DNA of 34,471 nt, taken from the NCBI GenBank assembly GCA_015680685.1, contig MNCI01037652.1, positions 81,539 through 116,009 of the forward strand. Reading direction: 5' to 3'. The notes below the pieces were generated by a model. That model searched no databases. It was not told the origin of the DNA and saw only the letters and a program-made list of their open reading frames with translations. Shown in pieces: positions 1 through 11,365 of this stretch. Within the stretch, counting starts at the first letter, position 1. Every line of letters starts with the position of its first letter. Made by a program: the position numbers and the translations under genes. The stretch comes from Gnetum montanum (Eukaryota > Streptophyta > Gnetopsida > Gnetales > Gnetaceae).

Positions 1-345
1 TGTCCAAGTACGGCACACTCGAATAAAGACACCGTACAATTACATTCACCACATTGCGGGTAGACATGGGAAAAAATCTAACTCTGGAGGGATCAAACTG
101 CCAGAGCTTCGCTACTCTAAAACTGGGATGAGAAATGAGGGAGAGCTGCCTCTTATTTATAGAAATTACGGCTGACTGCGATATCGCGTACGTGATATCA
201 CGGGCAGATGAGATATCGCGTACGTGATATCGCAGCCCATGAGATATCGCATATGCGATATCGTGATCCATGATATAATGTGGGTGCGTTATCGTGGGTG
301 CCTTAATGCGACTGCCAGCAATATGAGCAATTTCATGTCTCATCA
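1..345 (-). mobile_element. Family A (M-type) LTR, U3/R part, cut by window edge
   Basis: This matches 33449-33777 nearly base for base, so it is the U3 and early R part of an LTR read on the minus strand. The LTR edge is at 345, where the plus strand reads CTCATCA, the complement of the family's TGATGAG start. A TATA box lies at 154-161 on the minus strand. Three 20-bp palindromes lie at 180-199, 212-231 and 243-262. The bases just beyond (346 onward) are gag of a plus-strand element, not a polypurine tract or third ORF. It is therefore a solo LTR or the 5' LTR of a minus-strand element lying to the left, inserted into E1. The target duplication cannot be checked because the far end is outside the window. 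Confidence 0.85.
180..262. repeat. Three palindromic U3 modules (GATATC family)
   Basis: Two copies of GATATCGCGTACGTGATATC (180-199, 212-231) are followed by a perfect 20-bp palindrome GATATCGCATATGCGATATC (243-262). The full LTR at the right end has only two such modules (33626-33645, 33659-33678), so copy number varies. They sit just upstream of the TATA box on the minus strand, where LTR enhancers normally lie. Binding of a dimeric factor is inference. Confidence 0.85.
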
Positions 346-429
346 ACAAGGATGGAAGTAAGGGACATATGAATCCCTTGATATAGTAATGGGTGATACT
401 ATTCACTATTACATAGATGCCTAGGGCAT

Positions 430-1640
430 GGATTTTTTTAAAGGAAATAATTATTTATGGCACATTATTGATGGGTTAAGAAACAAGATTAGAGAGACCC
501 TTGGAGTATATGCCTAAGGTAGATTATCAAAAATGACAACTAATCAAATTCAAAGGTTACTAGACTAGGTAGCAAAAGAAGAAGAAGAGCGATACAAAAG
601 AGAATCCACTAAAGAGTATAATAGAGATCCAGCCATTAGAAAAAGAGATGTAAAGAAATGTGAAATATAATAAGAAGAAATTTTAGAAGATTTGATTCAA
701 CAAAAGAATCTACCTATTTAGAAATAGTTCAATAATATTGCAATAAAGGTAGAGAAAATGTGGGACTTTGTGGATGAAAAATTTTCCATAGCAATGAGAT
801 AGTAGAAGGGAAGACCAAACAAGCCTTTAGCAAATGTAAGAACAAGAAAAAGAAAAAGGACAATAGATGCTAGAGTTATAAAAATGAAGCAAAATTTGTT
901 AAAATTAAGAAAATTACACACTCAAGCTCTGGAGATGATGCTTGTTGTAAGGTGTGCTAGTATGAACATTCTAAGGAATGTTATCCTATCATGATTTACT
1001 TACAAGTGTCAAGGACATATGTATTGAATTCCAAGTTTATCAAAAAATAGATGCTAAGATGATTACCTTATCCACAAGGTAATTACAAACAATCCTATTA
1101 ATGACTATACTATCCAAGTAGGGCTTATTCTCAACTGTAGGAACAATATTACTAGTAGTAGCAACAATCACAATCCTGGGGGATGGCATCACCAAGGTAA
1201 TGAATCCATATCGACAACCAGGTCCTTATGGGTAGTATGTATAATGTCCCATATCTCTTGTAAATAGTCCTATTTAGACTTCTTTCCACTACTATTCCAC
1301 AGAATACTATATGCATACAATCCCACACATGGGGTCTTAGCCTTACATATCTCAACTAGTAGTGGGATGATCCTATCAAGCTTCCAATCCTCTACCACCA
1401 ATACCATTGTCGGTTATGTAAAGGAAACTACCAACAAAATCATAACAAAAGAGTGCTACATGGGTAGTCACTACATAAAAGGATGTTATAAATACGAGTG
1501 AACCAAGATCTAGGAAATGCCCCTTCTTTAGGGTAACTCTAGAAAAGATTTGAAGGATAAGAACTTTATATATTTCTACTTCTTCCACATAAAGTCCTCA
1601 AAATAGCACAATGCTTTTAATTAAAAAAAAAAGGACCTAA
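430..1640 (+). pseudogene. gag: E1 gag remnant (Ty3/gypsy capsid and nucleocapsid)
   Basis: The translated segments parallel E2 gag closely. A stretch around 480-610 (GLR.KIRETLGVYA..GRLS, then IQRLLD..AKEEEE) matches E2 18925-19040. A lysine-rich charged region follows. A cysteine/histidine motif near 935-975 (C-x2-C-x3-H-x3-C) matches E2 19390-19430. The tail at about 1190-1480 is rich in Tyr, Pro and Ser and matches the low-complexity E2 gag C-terminus. Stops and frame changes occur throughout, many of them TAG or TAA where the sister copy has Gln or Trp. The N-terminal half of gag is missing, replaced by the LTR fragment ending at 345. The product would have formed the virus-like particle shell. 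It cannot be translated now. Confidence 0.75.
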
Positions 1641-1739
1641 CACCTATCATGCTTATACAAATAATAACACACTAGATAAAAGAAGGAGCACTTTCCAAGA
1701 AAAAAATAGATATAGAAAATCCTTGAATTTATCTCTAAA

Positions 1740-2310
1740 TAGCAAGATACAAGCCATGTAAAGCTCAACTAGATTTTGGGTCAAGAGTGAATTTCATTTC
1801 TTAAGACATGTACAAGGCTTGAAATTTACCTTCATTAAATAAGTTGAACATCCAACTAGAGCTAGTTAACCAGTATATTACTATTCCACTAGAATAAGTG
1901 GAAGATGTGATAACTACCGTAAGTGGCTACTCTTATCTTGTTGATTTCCTAGTTATTCTTGTGGGGATGAATAACTGTGAATTTACTATAATCATGGAAA
2001 GAGGATGGCTTAGTACCATGGATGCTAAATTTGGAATTAGGGACTTATCCTTGGATATACTCAAGGAGGATGAAGCTAGTATTATTTGGAGACATAGATT
2101 TCTAAGTATTATATATAACGATAATGGGTGCAATTGCATGCAAAAAGTATGAACATCAAGACAAGATATCATCTTGGCATGCAACAAATGTGTTGAGTAC
2201 ATGTATATACAATGGTGTTTGTATGCAATAACCACTAGATAAGAAGACACCCAGTGGCTAATTAATGAAAAAGAATCAGGGTTAAAAATATGCATGGAAG
2301 GAGTTAATAA
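1740..2310 (+). pseudogene. E1 protease region, C-terminal part
   Basis: The open stretch at 1898-2152 aligns with E2 20370-20618: both contain VEDVITT/MEDILTT, SYLVDFL/SYSIDFL, IIM.R.WL.T.DA, GIRDLSLDI/GIRELSLEI and end in YNDNGCN/YSDNGCN. This is the C-terminal part of the aspartic protease domain plus the linker to reverse transcriptase. The active-site half (an Asp-Ser-Gly motif in E2) is not recognisable in E1. Weakly alignable pol linker runs from 2153 to about 2560. The copy is broken by stops on both sides of the open stretch. Confidence 0.6.
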
Positions 2311-2619
2311 AATTACTAGTGCCTATATTGAAGAGACTAATAAAATAGAGAAGATACAAAAAAAACCTTCCTACATGAAGTCACAACAAGATGAAGGTAT
2401 TGAATGGGAAAAATTAGAAATACTAGAAAAATATGAACTAGAACCGCTAGAATGAAAAGTCCTATTTGATGCACTTGAATATGCTTTCCTTAATAACAAA
2501 AAATTGGTAATTATAAATGTCAATCCTGATAAGGAACAAAAGAAAAAATTATTAGAAATGATAAATAAATGATCATTGGCATCGCTCCATGCATTTGTCA
2601 ATAGCTAATCTATACCAAT

Positions 2620-3918
2620 CCAACTGTTAAATCACACCACCAACCTCAACAAAGACTAAACCTAAAACTCAAAAAAGTTATTAAACAAGAATTAGAAAAG
2701 TTATTAAAGGTAGGGTTCATCTATCCTATTGCAAATAGTGACTAGGTTAGTCCATTAGTCACTTTCCCAAATAAGGGTGATAAGTGGAGGATCTATATAG
2801 ATTTTTGATTGTTAAACATGGTGACATTTAAAGACCATTTCCCTTTGTCATTTATTAATTAAGTTCTGGATACCATTATGGGACATTAGTATTACAATTT
2901 TTTGAATAGATATAATGGATACAATCAAATTTGTATCACACCAAAGGATCAAGTAGAAAATGACATTTACCAACCCATGAGAAATTTTTGAATATAGGCA
3001 AATGTTGTTTGGCCTATGTAATGGTCTAGCCATGTTCTAGAGACTTGTTCTTAGCATTTTCCAAAAACAGATTGGTAATGGAGTTGAGGTATTTATGGAT
3101 GATTTCTCTACATATGGGCTTGAATTCAAACAAGATTTGGACTACTTAGAATAGATTTTGAAATGATGTATTGAGATAAATTTAAATCTCAAATAGCAAA
3201 AGAACCACTTGATTGTCTAAGATGACATAGTTTTAGGATATAAGGTATCTCACAAAGGAATCAAGGTAGATCTAGACAAGATTAAAATGATCTATAACAT
3301 TATCCAAAGGTTAGAAATAATTAAATATGTTTGATTATTAATTGACCATATAGGATACTACAAAAGATTTATTGAAAACTTTTCAAAGATTGTAAAGTCA
3401 TGTGTTAAACTAACAAAGATAGATGCACCATTCTAGTGGTTTGAACAATGTGAGAATGCATTTGAGAACCTAAAGGAGAAACTAATAGAGACATTAATCC
3501 TTCCAGCTCCAGATTGGTCTAAGCCTTTCCAAATCATGACTAATTCTTCAAACTATGCATTAGGAGTAATGTTAACCTAGCTAGATGATAAAAAATGACC
3601 ATATTACATAAATTGCACTGGTAGAAGCATTATTGAAGCACAAGTTAACTATACCATTACAAAAAAGGAGCTCATGATTGTGGTATATGCATTTGAAAAA
3701 TTTAGACATTATGTGCTAAGGTATTTCATTGATGTTCATACATATCACAATGCAATTAGATTTTTAATGAACAAACTAGTGGCTAGTTCTAGAGTGATAA
3801 GATGGCTCATTATACTACTAGAATTTGACATAATAATGATTGACAACAAAGGAATTGAGAATGTTGTAGTTGATCATATATTAAGACTTAGATGGAATTC
3901 TCAAAAAGATGAAAAATA
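2620..3918 (+). pseudogene. pol: E1 reverse transcriptase and RNase H (Ty3/gypsy pol, broken)
   Basis: The RT is clear in pieces: KLLKVGFIYPI (about 2700), SPLVTFPNKGDKWRIYIDF, the template-binding stretch before MLFGLCN (about 3001), the catalytic FMDD box at 3092-3103 (Asp pair intact), LGYKVSHKGIKVD (about 3235), and the connection region. RNase H follows from about 3500 (PDWSKPFQIM) to ENVVVDHILRLRW at about 3895. The first catalytic RNase H Asp is Asn here (TNSSNYALG where E2 has IDASNYALG). FMDDFS and NYTITKKEL...AFEKFRHYV are typical of the OTA group (Athila/Tat) of plant Ty3/gypsy. At least a dozen in-frame stops occur, mostly at positions where the sister copy has Gln, Trp or Arg. 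Confidence 0.9.
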
Positions 3919-4312
3919 ATTATTAGAGCAATTCCTTGATGAAAATTTAGTTATTAAGACAACAATGGTTATGGATTCAGTATTCAAGTCATGGATTATT
4001 GATTATATAACATACATACCTATACAAGAACTTCTTGCTAAATGGGATAAAAAGAAAAAAGGGTAATTTCTTCAAAGTGAAATAATACATAGGGATTAAA
4101 GGAAATGTTTTTAGAATATGTACAGATGGTTTAATAGAATGGTATGTTCCGAAAAAGAGTCAACAAAGAGCTCTACAAGATGCACATGAAGGACCATGTA
4201 GTGATTGTTGTGCAAGACACAAAACAACACTAAAACTAATGATGGCAAGGTATTTTTATCCTATCATATTCAAGGATGAACATTAGTTTGCACAATCTTG
4301 TGAATGTTTCTA
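3919..4312 (+). pseudogene. E1 integrase N-terminal (H2C2 zinc) fragment
   Basis: After RNase H the reading continues through the usual tether (EQFLDEN..., about 3925) to an H2C2-type zinc-binding segment at about 4165-4312: AHEGPCSDCCARHKT...ARYFYPI...SCECF. It parallels E2 22680-22820. The reading frame shifts several times between 4020 and 4165. The fragment stops just before the DD35E core, which is absent from E1. Nothing from the core, the GPY/F end or most of the spacer could be found, so a deletion removed roughly 1 kb or more between about 4312 and 4815 relative to E2. Confidence 0.65.
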
Positions 4313-4348
4313 ATTCTTATATGAGATCACTTTTATAAATATAAATAT

Positions 4349-4381
4349 GAGTGAGTGAGTGAGTGTGTGTGTGTGTGTGTG
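4349..4381. repeat. (GAGT)n(GT)n microsatellite
   Basis: Four GAGT-like units run directly into a tract of alternating GT. It sits at the point where E1 loses similarity to the sister element, so it may mark or have promoted the deletion junction. Confidence 0.9.
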
Positions 4382-4815
4382 GACCACTAGAAAAAATTTT
4401 CATTCCATCTTTTCATGTGAAGGGAGTTCATGTTGTTTTTCTATCTAACAAGCTTTAGATCCACATATCTTCCTTACCATATGTCTAATTTGAGCAATTT
4501 TTATTCCTTTTTCTCATGGAGTGACCAACTTAGTTGTGGAAGAGAGCATTGTACATAGTTTTTGCGAATTATGCTAAAATTATCTAATGCTTAGAAGAAC
4601 AATTAAGGGTAAGAAGAATAATATGAAATAATAACATTTTAATTTAACATAAACTAATAAATTGAATGATGTCTTTATAATTGTCCTTTCAAATACATCT
4701 AAAATAATAAATTAAGGATAGTGATGAATCATTAAAATAAAATTATTTTTAATCAATTAATTAATAAGGTATTTTTTCTAAATAAGGATTTTTCTAAGTT
4801 AATAAATTTTCCAAA
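4382..4815. other. AT-rich stretch, nothing recognised
   Basis: No protein similarity, LTR end or clear repeat could be found on either strand. It lies where E1 should carry integrase core and spacer. It may be diverged spacer or unrelated filler DNA at a deletion. Confidence 0.5.
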
Positions 4816-6376
4816 TTTTGCAATTCAAATTAAGAATGAAATTAATTATATCTAATTTTTTTGATCATACCCAAAAACCGATTAAGGATTATGAATTGTT
4901 AGAAAGTTTTCTGGCATTTTTGGGTAATTTTAAATTTTCTTATGATTGTAGATGTCATCAAAGAGACCCGAAGCTAGAGAACCATTACAACCAAGGGAGA
5001 AAAGGCCTAGAGGAAGAGGCAGAGGATGAGACACAAAACAAAATCCTTTTGCAGAGTAAGAAGCATACCCATATAGAATCCATTAACCCACACTTGTAAT
5101 AGGGAAATTTGCATAGGTGGAAGTTAATGTGCCATTAGCTTGAGAATAGGGACAATTCCTAACACTCTCCAACAAGTGTCTCTAAGCTATTTAGGAGAAG
5201 TCCATCATATCCACTATGATAGTTGAACTCAAGTTTGGACCATTCATGGAGTTTGCATTTATAGATATTTACATATAACTTTAAGCCTCTCCCCTATGAC
5301 CAACCATTTCTAGTAATGAATAATGGTATTTAGGGGAAGTACAATAATTTTGACAAAACAAGCAAGATGATTTCATGGTAAAGATCAAGGGAGTGACCAT
5401 GCCTTATTTAGTTGAAGCAATCACAAGGACACTAAATCTACCAAATATTGAGGCTAACATTGCTCAAATATCTAGAATGTCCAACACAAATACATGAAAT
5501 TTATATCGCAGATGGCATACGGAACCATAGAGAAAGAATATAGTGGATTATCTACGGTTAAAAAGGTCTACTTTAAGATTGGACATATTTTATTTTTCCA
5601 ACAAAATACTCAACTGAATTTTTCCCTATGTTGCTAGAGGAAGCACTAACCTGATGGGAAAATTCCAAGATAACATACTCAATATATTATTTCTAGAGAT
5701 ACAGAGAAGATTTCAAGAGAAGAAGAAAGAGAAATCTACTCTATCATTCTCCTATATTATTAGAAAGATGTGCAAACAAGTAGAAGTTTTTGGTTACATC
5801 AATGATATTGTTTGCAAAGCCCAAGAATCTTCATATGTTTAGATATTGAAACTAGTGTCACTCAAAAAAGATAAAGTAGAGAAATTATTAGGCATTGAGT
5901 TTGTAGTAGGATCAACACCAATGACAAACATTCAAATCATAGGAATAGAATAAGCAAGACCTAGTGGATCAACCCCAACTACAAAATGAGCAAGACAAAG
6001 TGCTTCACCAGCACAACAATATTATAGACCTTCAATGAGCTATTTACAAAAAATAGCAAAAATAATAGGTTTGGATAGCAGGGAAGTCTCAAGCATGTAT
6101 AGAGTTAGAGATAACTCAAATAGGCTTATTTTATCCATAGGACTTGCAAGTGGTCAAGTAGGTTTGCAAGTAGGAGAAGATGATTATTAGGCATAAAAAA
6201 TTTCAATAAATGATGCATCATTTAAGGTAATGTTAGAAACTAAGGAAGGGGCACTGCAATGGTCATGAAATACCAGGATGCAGCTCAAGTAGCTAAAGCT
6301 ATAACTAATCACATTAAAGAATCATTCAATGTTTACCATCAGTAGATATTATTGTTGACCTTTTGGTGTGTCAAAA
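4816..6376 (+). pseudogene. E1 third ORF, N-terminal half (unknown function)
   Basis: The start resembles E2 25920-26000 and E1b 11230-11350: a basic stretch around 4955-5040 (KRPEAREPLQPREKRPRGRGRG in one frame). The core signature VKIKGVTMPYLVEAITRTLNLPN (5378-5446) aligns with the M copy (NICGVTIDFS.QAISEVLNLPN) and E2 (VKIKDIQVSYSFDVIA.VFGLLD). This pattern recalls the plant transposon-associated domain with the core VxFSxxxINxxLGLP (Pfam PF20167 type). That assignment is from memory of the motif and needs a profile search. An open piece at 5654-5842 is helical and charged. A Pro/Ser/Thr-rich linker follows at about 5950-6050. The ORF is broken by stops and frameshifts, then interrupted by a copia-like LTR. 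No catalytic residues are evident. Confidence 0.6.
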
Positions 6377-7476
6377 TGTTAAATAAAATGGAGTACAAGG
6401 ATGCTTGTATGTTTGTGTGGCTGATTGTGTTTTTAGAATAAGAGTGTGGACAATGAATTTTTTAGACATCAAGGACTTACAAGAAAAGTTGACATCATTA
6501 AGACCTTGGAGTGAGATAAGGAAGACATAAGGAAGCTTAAGAACATGGACAAGGAATGATGAATTCAATTACAGAGAAAGATGTCTCCAAGAAATAGTAG
6601 ATGTCTTGGAAAAATTTAATGCAACACAGGAAAAAATGTCTTTGCAAAACAACAGATGTCTTTTTGGATAGAAAGACATCTTTCCTTAGAGAAAAACATC
6701 TTTCTAGAATGAAGGCTAGTTATAGAAAGATGTATTTCATTAGAAGAAGATGTCTTCTTAGAATGGAGGCTAGATGTAGAAAGATATCTCAGTCATGGAG
6801 AAGACATCTTCCATGATCATTAGTTAGTCATTGCACAAGTCCCAAGATGAATTTCGGAACATAGTGGCTATAAGAAGACATCATTCTCATTGGGAAACGA
6901 GCAAGCTTCTATACTATCATTGTGTAATAATCATGTAATCATTTTATTCATTATTGTTCCTCATTGTACACTCATTTATCATTTTGTAATTGGTCAAAGT
7001 CAGTTGTGCCTTAAAGTGCAAGGATCAACAAACTTGCATTCTTTCCTTATGATTGTTGTTCTCTTTTCTTACCCTGTAGGCTTATGTGCTTCTTGCAAGA
7101 AGGCATCTTGTTTGAGCATGTCGAGATCTTGTGGGATTGAGTGTTGGTGTAGCGTCACAATACTCAAAGTGGAGCTCAAGTTGTAAAGGTTGTGGGATCC
7201 TAGAAATCACTTTCTAAGCTTGTCGAGACCTTGCAAGGTTGAGTGGATTTGTAGCATCAAATCACTCCAAAGCAGAGATTAGAGCTTGTAGAGGGTGTTG
7301 TACCCTTCAAATGACATCTGAGAGCAACAAACTCTAGAGGTGTGCTTGCGATCTACTCTCTAAGTGTGGACTACCCAAGTTGGAAAACCATGTTAAACTC
7401 AGTGTATATGATTTGTCTCAAAGATTTTAAATTAGGGGAACTTATTCATCCCCCCTTCTAAGTTCAATGATCCACA
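6377..7476 (+). mobile_element. Ty1/copia-like LTR inserted in the E1 third ORF
   Basis: The segment opens TGTTAAATAAAATGGAG and ends with the pattern usual for plant copia LTRs: TTCATCCCCCCTTCTAAG at about 7444-7461, then CCACA at 7472-7476. The next bases ATTATTGGAGCC (7477-7488) look like the initiator-Met primer site ATTGGTATCAGAGCC with an internal loss. A 1.1-kb LTR is therefore likely, either solo or the 5' LTR of an element whose body is gone. Third-ORF-like sequence resumes at about 7490-7520. The flanks do not show an obvious target duplication, so both ends are tentative. The U3 carries the AGATGTCT array listed separately. Confidence 0.6.
6579..6881. repeat. AGATGTCT/AGACATCT motif array in LTR U3
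   Basis: About eleven exact or near copies of the octamer occur, in both orientations. Direct: 6579, 6599, 6634 (variant), 6654, 6727 (variant), 6748, 6772 (variant), 6782 (AGATATCT). Inverted: 6674, 6694 (variant), 6802, 6875. Inverted neighbours could pair as hairpins. Clustering in about 300 bases in the first part of an LTR suggests enhancer repeats. The same motif array recurs in the LTR of E4 at 30861-31077. Confidence 0.8.
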
Positions 7477-7489
7477 ATTATTGGAGCCA

Positions 7490-8836
7490 AAGATATAGAA
7501 ACCTTAGCTAAAATGTCAATAACCTTGTAGATCATGAATATGCATTGGAGAGACTATTGTAGATAGGACATGTTATGTAGAATCTTTTTGATATCCCCAG
7601 TGATATCAACACAATATAGTCTAAATTAATATCTACCAAAGGCAACATGGTCATGGAGGAAATAAGGATGCATCACATAGAAAATAAAGTGCAAATATTA
7701 CAATAAGAATTAGTTGAATTGAGAATCAAAAGATAAGATCCTAGATGATACATTACACTTGACTTATTAGCACAATTTAGAGATTGGTCAAATAATGATT
7801 AAACAAAGACAAACAAAGATGGAAAGAGAGAAAGTAGTGTGGAATGTCTTAGTAAAAAAAGCCCAAACATATGCACATGCTAAGGCCATTATTGCACTAG
7901 AAGAAGAAAATAAGAAAACTACTATAGAGAATGTGAGGTTGATAGGTATTAAAAAATAGAATAACATACTTGAAGAAAGTATACATTAGCTTCGAGAGCA
8001 GTTTACCAGAGTCAGCATTGACATAAGACAATTGGCTTATGAAAATAGAATCTTATCCATGGAAGAAGTACATGTAGTTTGATAGAAGTTGGCTATTGAA
8101 ATCAACATATGATAAAATAAGGCTAAGAAGTAATAATGACTCAAAGAGCATTTTAGAGATCAAGTGGACATGTATAAATAGATTAATGAGAAGTAAATCT
8201 AGATGATCAAAGTCAAGATCATTTCTATCACATATCAAACATGTAATTAGATATCCATCTTGAATAGTCTTGCCTATATTCATCAAGAAGAGATAAAGAC
8301 AAAAATATATAGATTGAGGACCTGATAGAATACATGGGGTTCGTAAATCTTTGCTATGTTAACTTAGCCACATTAACAACATGCATGTCAAGAATAGAAT
8401 TGGAGCAACAAGTGACCATAATGTATTCTACGTATGAACAAAAGTTTGCAGATAAGAAAGATGTACAATAGAAGCTTCACATTGCAAACTCTAAACTGCA
8501 AGTAGTTAAATCCAACTACTAGGACTAGAAAGATGTTATAAAAAATCTAGCTAGATGAATGATTTATTACCAAAAAATACAAAAGATGGCTAGAGCCTTT
8601 GAGGTAGAAAAATGTAATTTGTAGCATAGTATACTTAGGTCAACAAAATGTTTCCATAGCTACCATGTCCCTAGAAAGTACCAAATCCTACAAACATTGC
8701 TAAATTTGCATGGATTGTGCATGATCCTAGTACATAAGAAGAAAAGCTTAGAGTGCTATTGAATCAGGACCAGTTTCAGAAACTAGATGATAAAGGGAAG
8801 AAAGAAATGGAGGAGCCACCACCACCAGGAATGTGA
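7490..8836 (+). pseudogene. E1 third ORF, C-terminal half, coiled-coil-like
   Basis: Reading through many stops gives a long charged, helix-favouring chain: HEYALERLL..., EIRMHHIENKVQIL.QELVELRIKR, then KKAQTYAHAKAIIALEEEN at about 7855-7915. The last matches M (MAQAQTYMHAKALKALQEEK) and E2 (KAKAKVNKALQQLQQ). Near the end IAKFAWIVHDPST.EEKLRVLLN (about 8695-8765) matches E2 THIGEATWMVHDPRSKEEN (about 27240). It terminates at EEPPPPGM* (stop 8834-8836), just as E2 ends EPPPPRIV*. The family-specific C-terminus is therefore conserved although the ORF is dead. No enzymatic motif is visible. A structural or nucleic-acid-associated role is only a guess. Confidence 0.6.
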
Positions 8837-9049
8837 AGATGCTACATCAGGATTTATTTTGTTTTTTTTTTCATGTGTCAATCGTGTGTTGCATAATAAT
8901 TTTATAATACTACTCAAACAAAGATGTAGCATTCATAGTAGAGCTAGTTATGTAAATATGTGTCATGACGTTGAAGTTCATGTAATCCCATAAGTTTGTA
9001 AGAAAATATATCCTCCTTTTGTTTGAACTTGAGTATGAGTTTTCAGTTA
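8837..9049 (+). other. E1 3' untranslated leader to the LTR
   Basis: This AT-rich stretch between the third-ORF stop and the polypurine tract corresponds to E2 27439-27659. No separate gene was seen. A small open reading frame here (8787-8993) is incidental. Confidence 0.5.
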
Positions 9050-9061
9050 GTCATGGGGGTA
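9050..9061 (+). promoter_or_regulatory. Polypurine tract of E1
   Basis: The sequence GTCATGGGGGTA lies immediately before the LTR start TGATGA. The M element has the same arrangement (GTGGGGGTA before TGATGAG) and E2 has a decayed one (TTGTGGAGGTA). It would prime plus-strand DNA synthesis. Confidence 0.75.
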
Positions 9062-9680
9062 TGATGAAATAATTATTATAAAAAACTACAATATCATACA
9101 TGTGATATTGTAGCTTAGCATGTCATTGTAAATATGATGTAGCTGCCATTGTCATGCCTATAAATATAACCCCACCATCGCGTGGAAAAAAAGTTGAAGT
9201 TAAATACTTAGAAAAATTATTATAGTTTTTTTTCTTAAAGTTAGAGTTAGTTGTGAATGCCTAGAGTGTGGTAAATTACAGTTGTACAAAATATTTATTT
9301 GAGTGAAGTATTCCTTGATACAATTCATGAATGATAATAAAGATCAAGATTATTCTTCATTGTTATAGTATATCACTTAGAATAAATTTACTTTTCAATG
9401 TTGTTTACTTTTACTTTTCCATTTTCTTTTCATTTATTTTCCTATTCCTATTCCTTTTCTATTTAATTTTCCTTTTACAATGTTGGATTTTATTCTTTTA
9501 CTACTGTAAATTTTAATAATTACTAAGTGCAATTGTTAAGGTTGTTATTTGTATATGCATGCCAAGTTTATTTTTAATATTGTGCTCTCTACTAACAAGT
9601 TGTTAGTTATATAATAGTACAAGACATTGATCTTATAACATCTATCTATTCCATTTGTTCTAATATGAGATATATATCAT
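9062..9680 (+). mobile_element. E1 3' LTR, shortened
   Basis: It starts TGATGAAATAATT right after the polypurine tract. A palindrome CAATATCATACATGTGATATTG lies at 9089-9110, a TATA box (CCTATAAATA) at 9159-9166 and AATAAA at 9336-9341, in the same order and spacing as the other family A LTRs. The text around the TATA box and the GTTAGAGTTAG...GAGTGAAGT stretch parallel M. The right end is unclear. Recognisable LTR fades after about 9530, and a possible terminus ATATATCA lies at about 9672-9679. From about 9690 the sequence matches the internal spacer of E2, so U5 is shortened. Confidence 0.7.
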
Positions 9681-9689
9681 GGTAGTACT

Positions 9690-11365
9690 ATGGTTCTCTT
9701 ACAACAAAAATTAAAAATAACTTGTAATTTCATTACTTAACGAATCAGGGAAGGACTAAGTAAAAATGGAAAAGGGTGTGCTATTGAATCTCTCCATGAG
9801 TCTTATGAATCTCCAAGGAATGTATCATCACTCCTTTGTTATTGAAAAAGAAAGTATATATTTATAAAGTGTGATTGCTTAAAAAAAACACACAAGAATA
9901 AGAATACACCTCTATAAATATTTCTTGGAATACAAGCATGGGTTATGGGGATGGAAAGGTATGTTACCCATACTTAAAGGCATCTTGCTAACTAAGGCCC
10001 AACTTTCATCCTTAACATCTCTAAGTACTTTCTTGTTTCCTTTTCTTCTTTTTCTAGAGTCATCATCATCCCATGTGGTTGTTATAATATCATGGAGGTA
10101 GGAATGGAGGAGCATAGTAATGTGAGGCCATTTCTAATAATATGAACATGGTTTGGAACTTGAACAAGCTAGTATACAAATCACCTTAATCATGTAATTA
10201 TAAAGGACCTTCTATTGTAATGATCTAGACTCTTATATCTCAATCTCTCTTCAAACCTTTTCTAATACTTGGTTTTATTAGCGCACTACTACTATTATGT
10301 ATCATGGTCATATGATAATTTTTGGTTTTGTAGACTAAAAAATCCTAAGATGATAGTAATATTAGTATGGTATTTAACCTTTATCAACATTAAATATCCC
10401 AGGTGCCTAGCATTTTTAGGCATCAGCCTACTTTTGGGACGATCCACTTTCATAGCTCTTGGACAATCTAGTTTAAACCCTATCATCACATGCCTTAATT
10501 TAAATGACTATAATCCTGGTAATTTGCATTATCCTACTTTATGATTTTTCCATTTTATTTTCTCTTATTTTGTTATCGTTTTGTTTTCGAAACGTGCCTC
10601 ATTTTAGCATCCACAATGATTACTTCACTCTAATTCGTGATCAAGGACCTAATGATGTATTGTTTATCTTCTTTTCATGTCTTTCTAGCTTTCATTTCAC
10701 TTTCAAACACTCTAAAATTCCTTAGTTCCTTAAGTAAAAAATTATGTATGAATAGTTATATTAACACTTCCCTATCAATGCAGCATAAAAGATTATATAT
10801 ACATGTAATACATAGTATCAAATTCAAATTTTCCTTGAAATGCATAGGGATTTTTTTTTTTGTAATTTTCAAAGCCCAAAATCTTCTAGAAGCCATAACT
10901 TGTTTACAACCTATCCAATTTCATCCAATTTTTGATCCCTAAGATTTTGAAGGTATATTCTACATTGTGTGGACATCAGTACTCAAATTTGACAAAAGAA
11001 TGTATTAACATCTAGCAGATTAAGTATTAAACTAATATTAAAATAATATTAGAAAAAGAAAATACCTATAAAGTAACTATCTTCAACAATCATACTTCTT
11101 CAAAATCCATAATTTAAAATTAATATTAAAATATTCTAGTGCAATTACAACCACTTGAAACTTCAATAGCCTAATCTTCCATCATCATTAAGCCAAAAAA
11201 TGATCAAAAGATATCTAGGGTTAAGAGTTAAAGCTAAAAAACTAATCTAGGATTATTTATGTAATTATAGATGATACGAAAATAAGGATGATAGGTAGTA
11301 GGACCATCACAACCCACAGAGAAAGACTATGAAAAGGAATGGGGTAATAGCAATCATACATTCAC
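9690..11365 (+). mobile_element. E1b internal fragment: pol-3' spacer and start of third ORF
   Basis: The segment is colinear with E2 from about 24270 to 25990. Matching blocks include GGGAAGGA (9750 vs 24288), TACAAGCAT.GGTTATGGG...TGTTACCCAT (9930 vs 24560), CTAACTAAGGCCC (about 9990 vs 24618), and AAAGCCCA.AATCTTC...GCCATAACTTGT (10870 vs 25520). The last block is GGACCATCACAACC.A (11302 vs 25940), just inside the third ORF. It contains no reliable coding sequence; open stretches on either strand are incidental. At about 10772-10810 it has an LTR-like TATCAATGCAG followed by a TATA-like sequence. The rest of the third ORF is deleted, and the fragment joins an LTR at about 11365. Confidence 0.7.

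Noticed and set aside
718-2601. Small open frames on the minus strand over E1 gag and protease (718-921, 1152-1588, 1933-2295, 2371-2601).
   Set aside because: They overlap plus-strand sequence with clear similarity to E2 gag and protease and have no recognisable content. They are shadows.
10269-10942. Several overlapping open frames in the E1b spacer.
   Set aside because: The matching region of E2 is not open in these frames; similarity is at DNA level only.
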